From contig CM018031.1 of assembly GCA_008638375.1 (NCBI GenBank), positions 12,806,562 to 12,870,561 of the forward strand: a stretch of DNA of 64,000 nt, read 5' to 3'. Of this stretch, positions 24,699 to 36,800 are shown one piece after another; the stretch's first letter is position 1; every line of letters starts with the position of its first letter. A program made the position numbers and the translations under genes. The notes under the pieces are model-generated. The model was not told where the DNA came from and did no database searches. It worked only from the letters and a program-made list of their open reading frames with translations. Origin of the DNA: Nyssa sinensis (taxonomy: Eukaryota; Streptophyta; Magnoliopsida; Cornales; Nyssaceae).

Positions 24699-25420
24699 CT
24701 GTTTGAAAAAAATATTAGAACTATATGGTCTCATAATACACATTAGTACATACACAAAAGCCACGAAATGAGCAGTAACCACAATCAAATTACAATATGA
24801 GACATAAATCAATGTGACCAATGTTGCTTGTGATAACCACACTAAAGGCATTCATACACTCAACTCAATGAATTTATCAGTACTAATGAGAACTAATCCA
24901 GGTATAGCAGAGTTTAATAAATTAGACCAACCCAGTGAAAAACTTCTGGCAAAAACTCCTCTAAATTGCGGTCACATCCAACATTGTTAATTGAAAATGA
25001 ATGATCGTCTTCAAGCACAAGTATTTCTTTTCCAAGTTAACAACAATGTAATAAGTTGGACTTCTAAGTTCGCACATAAGCATGTGATTAACGAAAATGA
25101 CAATCTGATAAAGCAACATAGAACAGACACCCTGTTTCACCAGCCCTGAACCCACAAATCTTGCAATTAGGGGCTATTTCCCCAATTCCTGCACTCATAA
25201 AGTTAAATTTACTCAGGTCTCACCTTTTTCTTTAGATAGGTATGAGAAGCGCACACAATTTTTATTCCAATTGGAACTCAAACCCTCAACCTTTTCTTCC
25301 AAAGGTAGAAGAGATAATGCTAAACTTTCACATATTCAGGTTAGCTTTTTCTTTCCTTCTTTTTTCCAGAAATTGGGGAAATTAGTAGTCAGCTTGTGTC
25401 AGAACACGAGAACTTGGAAA
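24699..25420 (-). other. P0 intron 2, 3' part
   Basis: Host intron sequence between exon 3 and copia-2; no other gene seen. The GGAAA target copy of copia-2 is at 25416-25420. Confidence 0.7.
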
Positions 25421-25793
25421 TGTTATGCCTGAGTACTGTTATGCATAATAATTATATATATATATATAGATGTATACTGTTACAAATAAACAGAAAGTAT
25501 AAACACTGTTTGAATAATTAAAAAATCAGAATGAAAGATACTGTATTAAAATAAACTCACTGTTATTGAAGATTGAACAGAATTAAATCCGAGCCTTGTG
25601 AAATTCACAATTTTCTTAAGACGAATTTGCTCCCTCTCGGTGCTCAAGGTGATGAGCAATCGTCTAAAGAAGTAGCACTTCAATCTTTAGAACCCTACGA
25701 ACACAACTGTATCAACACTCGAACTTGACTTATGCAGAGAGAGAGAGAGAGAATGCAATTTTTCGGATGGGATGAAATGCAATGAAGGTCTGG

Positions 25794-25801
25794 TATTTAT
25801 A
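25794..25801 (-). promoter_or_regulatory. TATA box of copia-2 LTR (3' copy)
   Basis: The minus strand reads TATAAATA within CCTATAAATACC. The equivalent in the 5' LTR, which would drive the element, is 32104-32111. Confidence 0.75.
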
Positions 25802-25905
25802 GGCTTCTTCATGATTGTTTGGTACAGTCATGAAGGTTCAGTTGTGTCTGTTCATGGCGAACAAACACATGGAAGATGACTGTTTAGTCAAACCAACGCC
25901 ATCGC

Positions 25906-26062
25906 AAAACGACGGCGTTTAGGACTCCCAACGGTAACCTTACGCATGTCGCAAAACGACTGCGTTTTGGACTCCCAACGGTAACCTTACGCATGACGTA
26001 AAACGACAGCGTTTCAGAATCTGAATGGTAACTTAAATGCAAGTTTAAAACGACTGCGTTTT
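25906..26062 (-). promoter_or_regulatory. Four U3 motifs at exact 47-bp spacing (3' LTR)
   Basis: The imperfect palindrome AAAACGACNGCGTTTT starts at 25906, 25953, 26000 and 26047. Copies 1-2 and 2-3 are linked by GGACTCCCAACGGTAACCTT-type spacers. On the element's strand they lie roughly 105-270 bp upstream of the TATA box, the position of enhancer repeats in tobacco Tnt1/Tto1-type LTRs. An enhancer role is inferred from position and repetition only. Confidence 0.7.
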
Positions 26063-26150
26063 CTGGTTGGAAATTTTAAATAAATTTTCTCCAAAAAGAT
26101 ATATATATATATATATATATATATAGCAAGCCCAGGCCCAGAACCCAGAA

Positions 26151-26184
<34 letters not shown>

Positions 26185-26612
26185 GTTTGGTTCGGTGCAG
26201 GGCGGGGTGGCGGCGGCGCGCGCGTGCGTGTGTGGTGGTCCAAGCATTTGCTTAGGTCCTCCCTCTTCCACAAAATTGGGGTACCCTTTGGGGCCCAAAC
26301 CCCAAAGCAAGGTATGTATATATATACTCTTTAACAGCCTTGTTTCCATCCTATATGGGACACAAGTTTTTTGCACAAGTTTCAAGGTTTGCACAAGTTT
26401 CAAGGTTTAGTTACCATTCCCAAGTGGTGATGTTTGGAGGCAATTTCTCATTCACCCCTTAATGGTTTTGAGCAACCCAATATTTAATCTTCATCTCCTC
26501 ATGGAGGAAAACACATTCCCATGTGGACCCACTAAAATTAATTTATGGGACCCACTTTAATTTTAGCTCAAAGTTAGCTATTTATTATGCTCAAACCCAT
26601 TATTTTCCAACA

Positions 26613-26628
26613 ATCCCCCACATGAATG
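26613..26628 (-). promoter_or_regulatory. Polypurine tract of copia-2
   Basis: The minus strand just before the 3' LTR reads CATGTGGGGGAT, purine-rich and correctly placed. Confidence 0.75.
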
Positions 26629-27230
26629 AAATTGACTGAAAGTAATGCAAATGATATGCAGACACTAATTCGAGTATAGTGAAAAATTTACTGCATTGGG
26701 TTAAGTAGCCTACTGGTTTTGAACTTGCCCTAGTGAACGACTATCGGATTTACTTAGCTAATCAGTGGACACGAGGTCTTTAAACTGTCAGTCGTTTGTG
26801 TAAACCAAGACAATAGAAATCACACAGTACCCTTTCGGACATAGTTGATTCTCACGTTTGTGTTCATTTTGGCCTTGAACACCTCTTGGTTCTGTGAGTG
26901 TTTTAGAGAATTCAGCCTTTCAAATTCTCATAGAAGCGGCCCCTTCTTACTCATATAGGTGATTTCTATGAAGAGTATCCTGCAATACCCTACTTGGACA
27001 TCTTTCCAAGATATAGAAATCATTAAAAGCGTAACTTATCCTTGGTTCTCGCGGCAGATGTGCACTGTCTCATCATAGGAATGGTTAGGAGTAAATATCT
27101 CCTCAGTGCATACTGAGTTGTTTCATAGTTTGGTTGGCCCTTTGAACCTAGATCTTGGGATCTCCAGTCAACTAGGTTGGGTTGCCACTATGACAACTCT
27201 TGTTTAGACATAGGCTTTAAACCCATTCCC
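26629..27230 (-). other. 3' non-coding region of copia-2
   Basis: About 600 bp between the end of the pol frame and the polypurine tract, with no open frame of note. Its content (short GC-balanced segments such as GTGGACACGAGG) differs from the surrounding AT-rich host DNA. Confidence 0.6.
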
Positions 27231-30200
27231 TTTGATGAACTTTCCACTTGCTCTCGTGTTAGGCCTTTGTAAGTGGATCCGCAATATTATCTTTTGACCT
27301 TACATAGTCAATGGTGATAATTCTATTCGAGAGCAATTATCTAACGGTATTATGTCTTCGACGTATGTGTCATGACTTACCGTTATACATATGACTTTGT
27401 GCCCTTCCAATTGCTGATTGATTATCACAATGGATACAAATAGCGGGCATTGGTCTTGACCAATTTGGAATATCCTCTAAGAAATTGTGAAGCCATTCGG
27501 CTTCTTCTCCATCTTTATCTAAAGCAATGAATTCAGATTCCATTGTAGATCTAGCAATACATGTTTGTTTGGAGGATTTCCAAGACACAGCTGCACTTAC
27601 TAGAGTAAAAACATATCCACTTGTGGATTTGGTGTCTTTTGAATCAGATATCCAATTAGCATCACTATACCCTTCAAGGACAGCTGGATATCTAGTGTAG
27701 TGCAGTTCATAATTTTGGGTATATTTTAAATATCCCAAAAGTCTTATTATTGCTTTCTAGTGATTGTTTCCTGGATTACTCGTAAATCGACTAAGCTTAC
27801 TCATTGAATATGCTATATCAGGTCGAGTGCAGTTCATGACATACATTAAGCTGCCTATTATACGAGAGTACTCTAATTGAGATATGCTTTCTCCAATATT
27901 TTTAGCAAGATGAAGACTTACATCCACTGGTGTCTTTACAGGATTTATGTTATACTTCTTGAACTTATCAAGTAATGTCTTAATGTAATGAGATTGAGAT
28001 AAAACAAGTCCATCAGACATTCTAGAAATTTTCATTCCTAAAATGGTGTCTGCGACACCTAAGTCTTTCATATCAAATCTATTGGATAACATTTGTTTTG
28101 TTGCATTTATCATATCAATGGTGCTACCTAAAATTAGCATATCATCAACGTAAAGACATAAGATGACATATCCTTTTTGAGTGGTTTTGACATATACACA
28201 TTTGTCACATTCATTGATCTTGAATCCACTTGACATCATTACATTGTCAAATTTCTCATGCCATTGTTTTGGTGCTTGCTTTAATCCATAGAGGGATTTG
28301 ACAAGCTTGCATACTTTCCTTTCTTGTCCAGAAGCAATAAACCCTTCGGGTTGTTCCATATATATTTTTTCATCTAACTCACCATTTAAGAAAGCAGTTT
28401 TCACATCCATTTGATGTATTTCTAATCCATTTAAAGCTGTTATCGCAATCAACATCCGTATGGATGTGATTCTAGTAACTGGTGAGTAAGTATCGAAATA
28501 ATCTAATCCTTTCCTTTGCTTATAGCCTTTGACCACAAGTCTTGCTTTATATTTTTCTATTGACCCATCAGCTTTCATCTTCTTTTTAAAGATCCATTTG
28601 GACCCTAATGGTTTGGAACCAGGTGGAAGATCCACTAATTCCCACGTATGATTTTGCATTATGGATTCAATTTCACTATTGATTGCTTCTTTCCAATATG
28701 AAGCTTCGGGAGAGGACATTGCTTCCTTGAACGTTTGAGGATCATTTTCCAACAAATATGTTAGAAAATCAGGTCCAAAGGACGTTGATTTCTTTGCTCT
28801 CTTGCTACGTCTAGGTTCATCAATTATAGACTTTTGGTCTATACTTTCATGATTATTACTAACTGTAACTTCTAGAGGCCTCTTCTGTAAACTTGTTTCA
28901 TATGTCATGTTATAAGGAAATACCTTTTCAAAAAATGAAGCATCCCTTGACTCAATAATTGTATTAACATGCACATCAGGAATCTCAGATTTATGCACAA
29001 GAAATCGATATGCACTACTGTTATTTGCATAACCAATGAATACACAATTAATGGTTTTTGGTCATATCTTAACCTTTTTAGGTTTAGGAACTGTCACTTT
29101 AGCTAGGCACCCCCATACTCTTAAGTATTTATAGCAAAGTCTATGACCTTTCCATAATTCATAAGGTGTTTTATGAGTTTTCTTATGAGGTACTTTGTTG
29201 AGAATATAATTAGCGGAAAGCAAAGCTTCCCCCCACAAATTCTGGGATGAACCAGAACTTAACAACATAGCATTCATCATCTCTTTTAATGTGCGGTTTT
29301 TGCGTTCAGCAATACCATTAGATTGAGGTGAATAAGGAGCAGTAGTTTGGTGAATTATTCCATGTTCTGAACAGAACTCCTCAAAAGGTGATTCATATTC
29401 ACCACCTCTATCACTTCTTATTACCTTGATCTTTTTGCTAAGTTGATTCTCAACTTCATTCTTGTAATGTTTGAACATTTCTATAGCCTCATCTTTGCTT
29501 CTTAGCAAATACACATAACAATATCTAGTGCAATCATCAATAAAAGTAATAAAATACTTTTTTTCCCCCTCTAGTTTGCACAAACTTTAAGTTACAGATA
29601 TCACTATGAATTAAATCTAGAGGTTCAGTACTTCTTCCAACAGAATGGAAGGGTAATCTTGTCAATTTAGATTCTACACAAGTTTCACATTTGTGATTAG
29701 GATTAATATCAAATTTAGGCAAAAATTCTAAGTTAATTAATCTAGGTAAAGTATCATAATTAACATGTCCTAATTTAGCATGCCAAATATTTGAAGACTC
29801 AAGCAAGTAAGAAGAAGAAGCATTATTATTATTATTAATAGATTTCGGTACAATAGTCATAACATTCATCTTAAACAGCCCCTCACTCAAATAACTCTTT
29901 CCCACAAACATCTCATTCTTAGTGAGCACAAATTTGTCAGACACAAAGACTAATTTGAAGCCATTCTTGCTAAGCAATGATCCAGAGACTAAATTTTTCC
30001 GAATGTCAGGCACATGAAGCACATTGTTGAGAGTGAGTTTTTTGCCAGATGTCATTTTCAGTATCACCTTTCCACTTCCTTCCACTTTGGAACTCGAAGA
30101 ATTACCCATGAAAAGTTGTTCTCCGTGCTCAACAGGTTTGTAGGTAGAGAACATCCATTTGTTTGAGCAAATGTAGCGTGTAGCCCTAGTATCTACCCAC

Positions 30201-31132
30201 CATTCCTTAGGGTTTCCCACCAAATTACATTCGGATACAACAGCGGAAAGATTCATCTCACCAACATCAACTGAAAGCCTGTCACATTCTGTCATGTTTG
30301 CTTGAGAATTTGGTTTCCTTGAGTTCTTAGGTTTGCGACAATCCTTTGAACGATGTCCTTGCTTACCACAGTTGTAGCATTTCCCTTTGAACTTCCTAGA
30401 AACTTGAGAAGGATCTTCCCTTTCACGCTTCCTTTTATTCTTTGAGCCTTGTTCAACAACATTTGCCTTAGCCCCCATGGAATGATTTCCATTCTTCTTT
30501 TCAGATCCTCGGTTGTCTTTTTTAATTCGTAGTCTCACTATCAACTCTTCAAGATTCATCTCTTTTCGTTTGTGCTTGAGATAATTCTTAAAGTCTTTCC
30601 ATGATGGTGGCAATTTCTCAATCACAGCAGCCACTTGAAATGAGTCACTTAAAGACATTCCTTCAGCATGGATGTCATGGAGGATCACTTGTAGATCTTG
30701 AACTTGGCTTATGACTGTCTTATGGTCTACCATCTTGTAGTCAAGAAATTTGCCACCTATAAATTTCTTCATGCCAGCATCTTCGGTTTTGTATTTCTTG
30801 TCCAAAGATTCCCATAGTTGCTTTGCTGTTTTGATTGAATAATATACATTATATAATGTATTATCCAATCCATTCAACACATAATTTCTACATAAGAAAT
30901 CTGCATGTTTCCATGCATCAACAACAGCCACTTTTTCCTTGTCAGTTTCTCCTTCAGCAAGTATAGGAGAATTTTCATGAAGGAACCTTACCAAATTCAA
31001 GGTTGTGAGATAGAAGATCATTTTCTGTTGCCAACGTTTGAAATCTATTCCATTGAACTTTTCGGGCTTCTCTCCATGAGACACATTCATGGTAGGTGCA
31101 TTGCTTGTAGGTGCATTGCTTGTAGAGGCCAT
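27230..31132 (-). pseudogene. copia-2 gag-pol, few lesions
   Basis: The ATG at 31132 opens a 531-codon block: gag with MNVSHGEKPEKFNGIDFKRW and the intact zinc knuckle CYNCGKQGHRSKDC, then protease WWVDTRATRYIC, where the DTGA glycine is arginine. Integrase has the HHCC finger (HAKLGH..CETC) and DDE core (HSDICN, RSDRGGEY, NGIAERKNRTLKE); a frameshift lies near 29560. TGA ends the next block at 29062 (KVKI then stop, where glycine is expected). Reverse transcriptase (28998-27757) is complete: QMDVKTAFLNGELDEKIYME, YGLKQAPKQW, YVDDMLI. TAG at 27757 replaces a tryptophan after NPGNNH. RNase H (27738-27370) has [13 protein letters not shown] and HCDNQSAIG; two more stops lie just after 27372. 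A handful of point changes therefore separate it from an open frame, so it is inactive as read. Confidence 0.93.
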
Positions 31133-31239
31133 TTCTGTTACAAAAACAGAATTTTATGTCTCAATTATACACAAAATTTATTCAAAAGAAATCTACTAAA
31201 CAAAAGTTTTCTAAAATAGTTTTAATGCTTTATAAAACA

Positions 31240-31690
31240 GTGTTAGTAGAACAGTATATATATTACTAGATTCAATAGTATATATATAAACAGATTCAAT
31301 AATATATATATATATATATAAATAGTACTGTATATATATATATATAATAAATCAGTACTGTATTAAACAATACTATATATAAATTAACAGTACTATATTT
31401 ATATAACAAAACAGTAGTGTATATATGATATAACAATACTGTATAATAATAAATATAATATAATAAAACGGTATATAAATAATATGACAGTACTGTATCT
31501 ATAATATATAACAGTATATATGACAGTACCGTATATATAATATAGAACGGTATATATAACAGTATAGTATATATAAAATGTATCTGTATATAACAGTGTA
31601 TTTATAATATAATATATCAGTATATAACAGTGTATATATAATATAATATATCAGTATATAACAGTGTATTACAGTAGGCAAAATAAATCA
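31240..31690 (-). repeat. Degenerate AT-rich ACAGTA repeat in the copia-2 leader
   Basis: Between the 5' LTR and gag, about 450 bp consist of irregular repeats of TATATAACAGTACTGTATA-like units (plus-strand view: CAGTACTGTATATAT, AACAGTATATATGACAGTAC and variants), many of them self-complementary. The primer-binding site expected at about 31690-31706 reads instead ATCTTAAGACGC on the minus strand. Confidence 0.8.
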
Positions 31691-31706
31691 AAATGCGTCT
31701 TAAGAT

Positions 31707-32404
31707 TGTTATGCTTGAGTACTGTTATGCATAATAATTATATATATATATATATGTAGATGTATACTGTTATAAATAAACAGAAAGTATAAACACTGTT
31801 TGAATAATTAAAAAACCAGAATGAAAGATACTGTATTAAAATAAACTCACTGTTATTGAAGATTGAACAGAATTAAATCCGAGCCTTGTGAAATTCACAA
31901 TTTTCCTAAGACGAATTTGCTCTCTCTCGGTGCTCAAGGTGATGAGCAATCGTCTCCCAAGATAGAACGGATTTCTGTTCTAAAGAAGTAGCACTTCAAT
32001 CTTTAGAACCCTACGAACACAACTGTATCAACACTCGAACTTGACTTATGCAGAGAGAGAGAATGCAATTTTTCGGATGGGATGAAATGCAATGAAGGTC
32101 TGGTATTTATAGGCTTCTTCATGACTGTTTGGTACAGTCATGAAGGTTCAGTTGTGTCTGTTCATGGCGAACAGACACAGGGAAGATGACTGTTCAGTCA
32201 AACCAACGCCATCGCAAAACGACGGTGTTTAGGACTCCCAACGGTAACCGTACGCATGTCGCAAAACGATTGCGTTTTGGACTCCCAACGATAACCTTAT
32301 GCATGACGTAAAACGACAGCGTTTCGAAATCCGAATGGTAACTTAAACGCAAGTTTAAAACGACTGTGTTTTCTGGTTGGAAATTTTAAATAAATTTTCT
32401 CCAA

Positions 32405-32454
<50 letters not shown>

Positions 32455-32922
32455 CAAGCCCAAGCCCAAGCCCAAGCCCAGGCCCAGGCCCAGAACCCAG
32501 AACCCGAGCCTGGTTCGGTTCGGTGCAGGGCGGGGCGGCGGTGGCGCGCGCGCGCGCGTGTAGTGGTCCAAGCATTTGCTTAGGTCCTCCCTCTTCCACA
32601 AAATTGGGGTGCCCTTTGGGGCCCAAACCCCAAAGCAAGGTATGTATATATATACTCTTTAACAGCCTTGTTTCCATCCTATGTGGGACATAAGCTTTTT
32701 GCACAAGTTTCAAGGTTTAGTTATCATTCCCAAGTGGTGATGTTTGGAGGCAATTTCTCATTCACCCCTTAATGGTTTTGAGCAACCCAATATTTAATCT
32801 TCATCTCCTCATGGAGGAGAACACATTCCCATGTGGACCCACTAAAATTAATTTGTGGGACCTACTTTAATTTTAGCTCAAAGTTAGCTATTTATTATGC
32901 TCAAACCCATTATTTTCTAACA
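31707..32922 (-). repeat. 5' LTR of copia-2
   Basis: 1216 bp, the partner of 25421-26612. (AT)n is longer here (32410-32451), and the hexamer tract is CAAGCC/CAGGCC-rich (32453-32512) instead of CCCGAG-rich. The four motifs recur at 32216, 32263, 32310 and 32357, again exactly 47 bp apart, with the TATA box at 32104-32111. Confidence 0.95.
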
Positions 32923-33623
32923 GGAAAACCCATAAAACACATTCATTTAAACCTTCTTACCTTCGGATTTATTGTTATACTAAACAACTATTTGAGTTCA
33001 GTATATGCATATATTCTCAAAATATGACGTACTGATGCATGTGCGCACTCATATCTACTTGTATACAAACATATACAGGCATTACAGTCTAATTTGAAGT
33101 TGCAAATATGGCATGCACCCTATGGATTATGGTTAGTAACAATTGATTTATATATATAGATTAAGGGTAGACATGAGCTCAACAAACTTGAAGCTTGTTG
33201 GAATGCCTAGAAATTGAGAGGACGAAGAAGAAATCAGAGACACAAACAATAATATATAGCTTCAGGCAAGACAAACCAGTAGTAGATGGAAAAAGATGCA
33301 CTGAGCCAAATGAAACCCAATTACTTTTATTATAGTGCTATAAAATTTAGAATGTTATGTTGATGGCTTGCATAAATCAGAAACTTCACTGAACAGTGAG
33401 CAATTTTTTATACCAAGGGTTCATATCAAAACTTTAGAGAAAAAAATGGACAGTAATTATTTATAGTTATAAATTTCCATATCATTCATAATGAAAAAAA
33501 TAAATAAATTGCAATTTTATAGTTGTAAGTCAGCAATAACATATAAGAACCTACCAAGAATCATACAGTAGGCTAATGACAAACACCAATTTGATCCAAC
33601 AACATAAATTCAAATATAACAAC
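32923..33623 (-). other. P0 intron 2, central part
   Basis: About 700 bp of host intron between copia-2 and copia-3. It starts with the GGAAA target copy and ends with the ACAAC target copy (33619-33623). No gene seen. Confidence 0.65.
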
Positions 33624-33814
33624 TGAAGAAATAGAGTAAAAAAAAAAAAAAAAGAACTGTGGAAATATTCTGTATATTTCTGTGTTAATAAACTGTACAA
33701 TATAGAGCCTATTTATATGCAAATGAGGCCAAGTAATACTGGAAAGGCAATAAATACAAAGAATCAAATCAGAATAACCCAAGCATAAAATCAGAATATT
33801 CTAATATTCTAACA
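33624..33814 (-). repeat. 3' LTR of copia-3
   Basis: 191 bp. Longer than its partner mostly because of a run of 17 A near 33638-33654. The minus strand carries CATATAAATAGG, a likely TATA box. Confidence 0.92.
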
Positions 33815-33830
33815 TCTCCCCTCAAACTCG
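33815..33830 (-). promoter_or_regulatory. Polypurine tract of copia-3
   Basis: The minus strand before the 3' LTR reads GAGTTTGAGGGGAGA. Confidence 0.8.
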
Positions 33831-33841
33831 AGATGATGAAG

Positions 33842-36800
33842 TCAACTGGAGTTTGGAAACAAGATCGCGTAGCCGACGAAGAGGATGAGACTTCGTGAAA
33901 ATATCGACAAGTTGATCTTCAGAAGAGACAGATCGAAGATGCAAGGTGCCCTACTGAAGGTAGTGTCGAATAAAGTGATAATAAATTTCAATATGCTTGG
34001 TGCGCTTATGAAAGACATCATTGTGAGCAATCTAGATGGCGCTCCGATTATCGCAAAAAAAGGGGAACTAATCGTCTGAGGAGCACCTATGTCTGTCAAA
34101 AGCCATCGTAACCACAAAAGTTCACCTGTAGTATCAGCAAGTGCATGGTACTCAGCCTCAGTATTGGACTGGGCAACAACAGTCTGCTTCTTACTACTCC
34201 AAGAAATAAAAGAGGTGCTGAGTAAGAAACAGTACCCCATGGTGGAGTGATGATAGGTAGGATCACCGGCCCAATCAGCATCAGAGTAAGAGCGAAGCTA
34301 AAGTGAAGAATGTGAAGAAAAGTGAAGGCCATGAAACAAAGTCCCCTTGACATACCGTAAAATGCAAAGAACAACAGCATAGTGAGTAGAGCGAGGTGCA
34401 CTCATAAACTGGCTAACCAGATGAACCGCATAGGAAATGTCTAGGAGGGTAACAGTGAGATAGATGAGACTACCGACCAATTGTCTATACAAAGTAGCAT
34501 ATGGAAAAGATTCACCATCAGTAGCAAGTAACCTAATATTAGATTCAAGCGGAGAAGTGCATGTTTTGCTGTCAGTCAAGCCTGATTTAAAAATCAAGTC
34601 AGACACATACTTAGCTTGAGAGAGATAATAACCATCTGAACCAGATGTAACCTTAAGACCAAGAAAGTAGTTAAGCTACCTTAAGTCCTTCATCTTAAAA
34701 CTTTGACTAAAAAAGTGCTGAAGATCTCAAATATTAGAGAGATCATCCCCTGTAATGATCATGTCATCAACATAAAGAATGATAAGAATAATACCAGCAA
34801 CAGTGGTCCAAAGAAAAAGGGCAGAGTCATAGGCACTAGGGGCAAAGCCTGGTTGAGTAACAACACAACTAAATTTAGCAAACCAGTCTCAAAGAGCTTG
34901 TTTGAGACCGTAGAGAGCACGCCGAAGACGACAAATTGTATGAGGAGGATGGTCATAACCAGGTGGAGGATGCATATAAACTTCCTCGGCAAGATCACCA
35001 TTCAAGAATGCATTTTTGACATCCATCTGAAACCAATGACGCATAACAACAATGATAAGCAAAGATCGAACAGAGGTAAGACGAGCAACAGGAACAAAAG
35101 TCTCCTCATAGTCAATACCATACTCTTGAGAGAAACCCTTTGCAACAAGGAGAGCTTTGTATCGTTCCACTGATCCATTTAACCGAATCTTGATTTTGTA
35201 GACCCACTTACATCCAACTGTAGACTTCCCAGAAGGTAAATCCACCAGGTCTCAAGTATGAGTTTTAGTAAGAACATCTAGTTCATCAGACATAACTTTC
35301 TGTCAAAGAGGGTCAACACTAGCCTCACGATAACTGTAAGGTTCGTGAAGAGTAACAAGGGCATAATAACAATGATAATCTTAAAGATAAGAATGAGGGG
35401 CTCTTACTCTAGTGGATTGACGGAGTGCAGGTACATGGACGGGCTCGGGTGTAGTTGATGTATTAGGAGTATCAACAGACGTGTCAAATGACTCAGGAAC
35501 AGTTGAAAAAGGAACATTTGAGGAGCTTAGCATCTCTGCAAAGGAGTTAGGGACTAAAGCAATAGAAAGGTCAGTAAAGATAGAAGCATAACTGGAAGAG
35601 GACTGCGAAAAAAGAGAAATACTTGTAAACATCTTATGTTCCCAAAACTTTATATGACGAGAAATACGAAGACGCTTGGCTATGGGATCATAGTAACGAT
35701 AATCTTTTTGAATGAGACCATAACCAAGAAGACAATAGAGTATGGATCGTGGCTTAAGTTTGGTGCGTTCGTGTGTATGAAGAGTGACAAAATAAACACA
35801 ACCAAAAACTTGAAGTAAGGAGTAGTTAAGGATTTTACCATAGAGAAGCTCAAACGGAGTTTTATTGTGTATAGTGGGTGAGGGAACACGATTGATGGTG
35901 TAGACAGCAGTAAGAACAGCTTCACCCCAAAAATGTTCTAGAAGAGAAGCAGAGATGAGAAGTGCTCTTACCGTATCCAAAATGTGACGATGTTTACGTT
36001 CTGCTCTACCATTTTGTTGTGAGGTGTAGGGACAAGAAGGGTGAGAGACTATCCCATTATGTTGTAAGAGGGTAAGAAATGACTTATCCTTATATTCGAT
36101 TGCATTATCTGAATAAAAAGTTTTAATGGTGCAAAAAAATTGAGTTTGCACCATTTTGTGAAAATTCTGGTAAACATTTGTGAGTTCAGACAGATATTGT
36201 AACAGATAAATCCAAGTATAGCGATTGTAATCATCCACAAAGATAACAAAATAACGAGACCCCCCCTTAATCGGGGTCGAGGCGGGACCCCAAATATCAT
36301 AATAGACTAAGTCAAAAGGTGCAGAGGAAAAAGAGTCACTTTTATTAAAGGATAAATGTGTTTGTTTTCCAAGATAACATGAAACACAATCAAAGGACTG
36401 AAAATTAACTAAACCTAATTGACCCTGAGAAGCCAAGAACTGGACATGTGGAAGTGAGGCATGACCCAACCGAGAGTGCCACAAACTGGAAGTGACTGTG
36501 ATAGCAACCATGGAAGTGGTGGTTGAAGAAGGGATTTGCAGAGATGTGAGCTCGAAAAGATGTCTAACTTGACGGCTTGCCCCAAGCAGCTGACCTGTCT
36601 GTGAATCCTGTACATCAACACCCTTGTTAGAGAATTTCAGGTCAAGACCTAACTCACAAAGTTGTCTAACGGAAAGAAGATTTAAAGATAATTAACTTAG
36701 GCACAATGTAAGTATCACTAACAGATAAATTAGAGGTAGAAATAGACCCTATGTGACTAACAAGCATATGAGAACCATCAGCAGTGTATATGGCAGGATT

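Larger units (their letters stand above)
25421..26612 (-). repeat. 3' LTR of copia-2
   Basis: 1192 bp. Contains a TATA box, four 47-bp spaced motifs, an (AT)n tract (26099-26125), a (CCCGAG)n hexamer tract (26151-26183), a CG-rich patch, and an 18-bp tandem duplication, GCACAAGTTTCAAGGTTT, at 26373-26390 and 26391-26408 that the other LTR lacks. It also lacks about 25 bases present in the 5' LTR near 31957-31981. Confidence 0.95.
25421..32922 (-). mobile_element. Ty1/copia retrotransposon copia-2 (nearly intact)
   Basis: A 7.5-kb element in intron 2 of the P0 pseudogene, same strand as P0. LTRs are 25421-26612 and 31707-32922, both TGTTATGC..AACA, and a perfect GGAAA target duplication lies at 25416-25420 and 32923-32927. 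Gag-pol is on the minus strand with long open blocks and only a few lesions. The LTRs are very similar outside microsatellites and a few indels, so this is the younger-looking insertion. The long LTRs and pol wording (RNTL, SGYVF, YNGKS) suggest a Tork-like (Tnt1-like) lineage; this was not tested. No initiator-Met primer site is visible next to the 5' LTR. Confidence 0.95.

Noticed and set aside
24236..24851. Several short open frames on both strands around 24.2-24.9 kb as separate small genes
   Set aside because: The minus-strand ones are frame-shifted pieces of P0 exon 3 and its intron; the plus-strand ones are antisense shadows.
26014..26403. Open frames across the LTRs of copia-2 (26.0-26.4 and 32.3-32.7 kb)
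   Set aside because: They run through microsatellites and hexamer repeats inside the LTRs and are not conserved coding sequence.
31499..31681. Minus-strand open frame in the copia-2 leader
   Set aside because: It is the translation of the degenerate ACAGTA/TATATA repeat.
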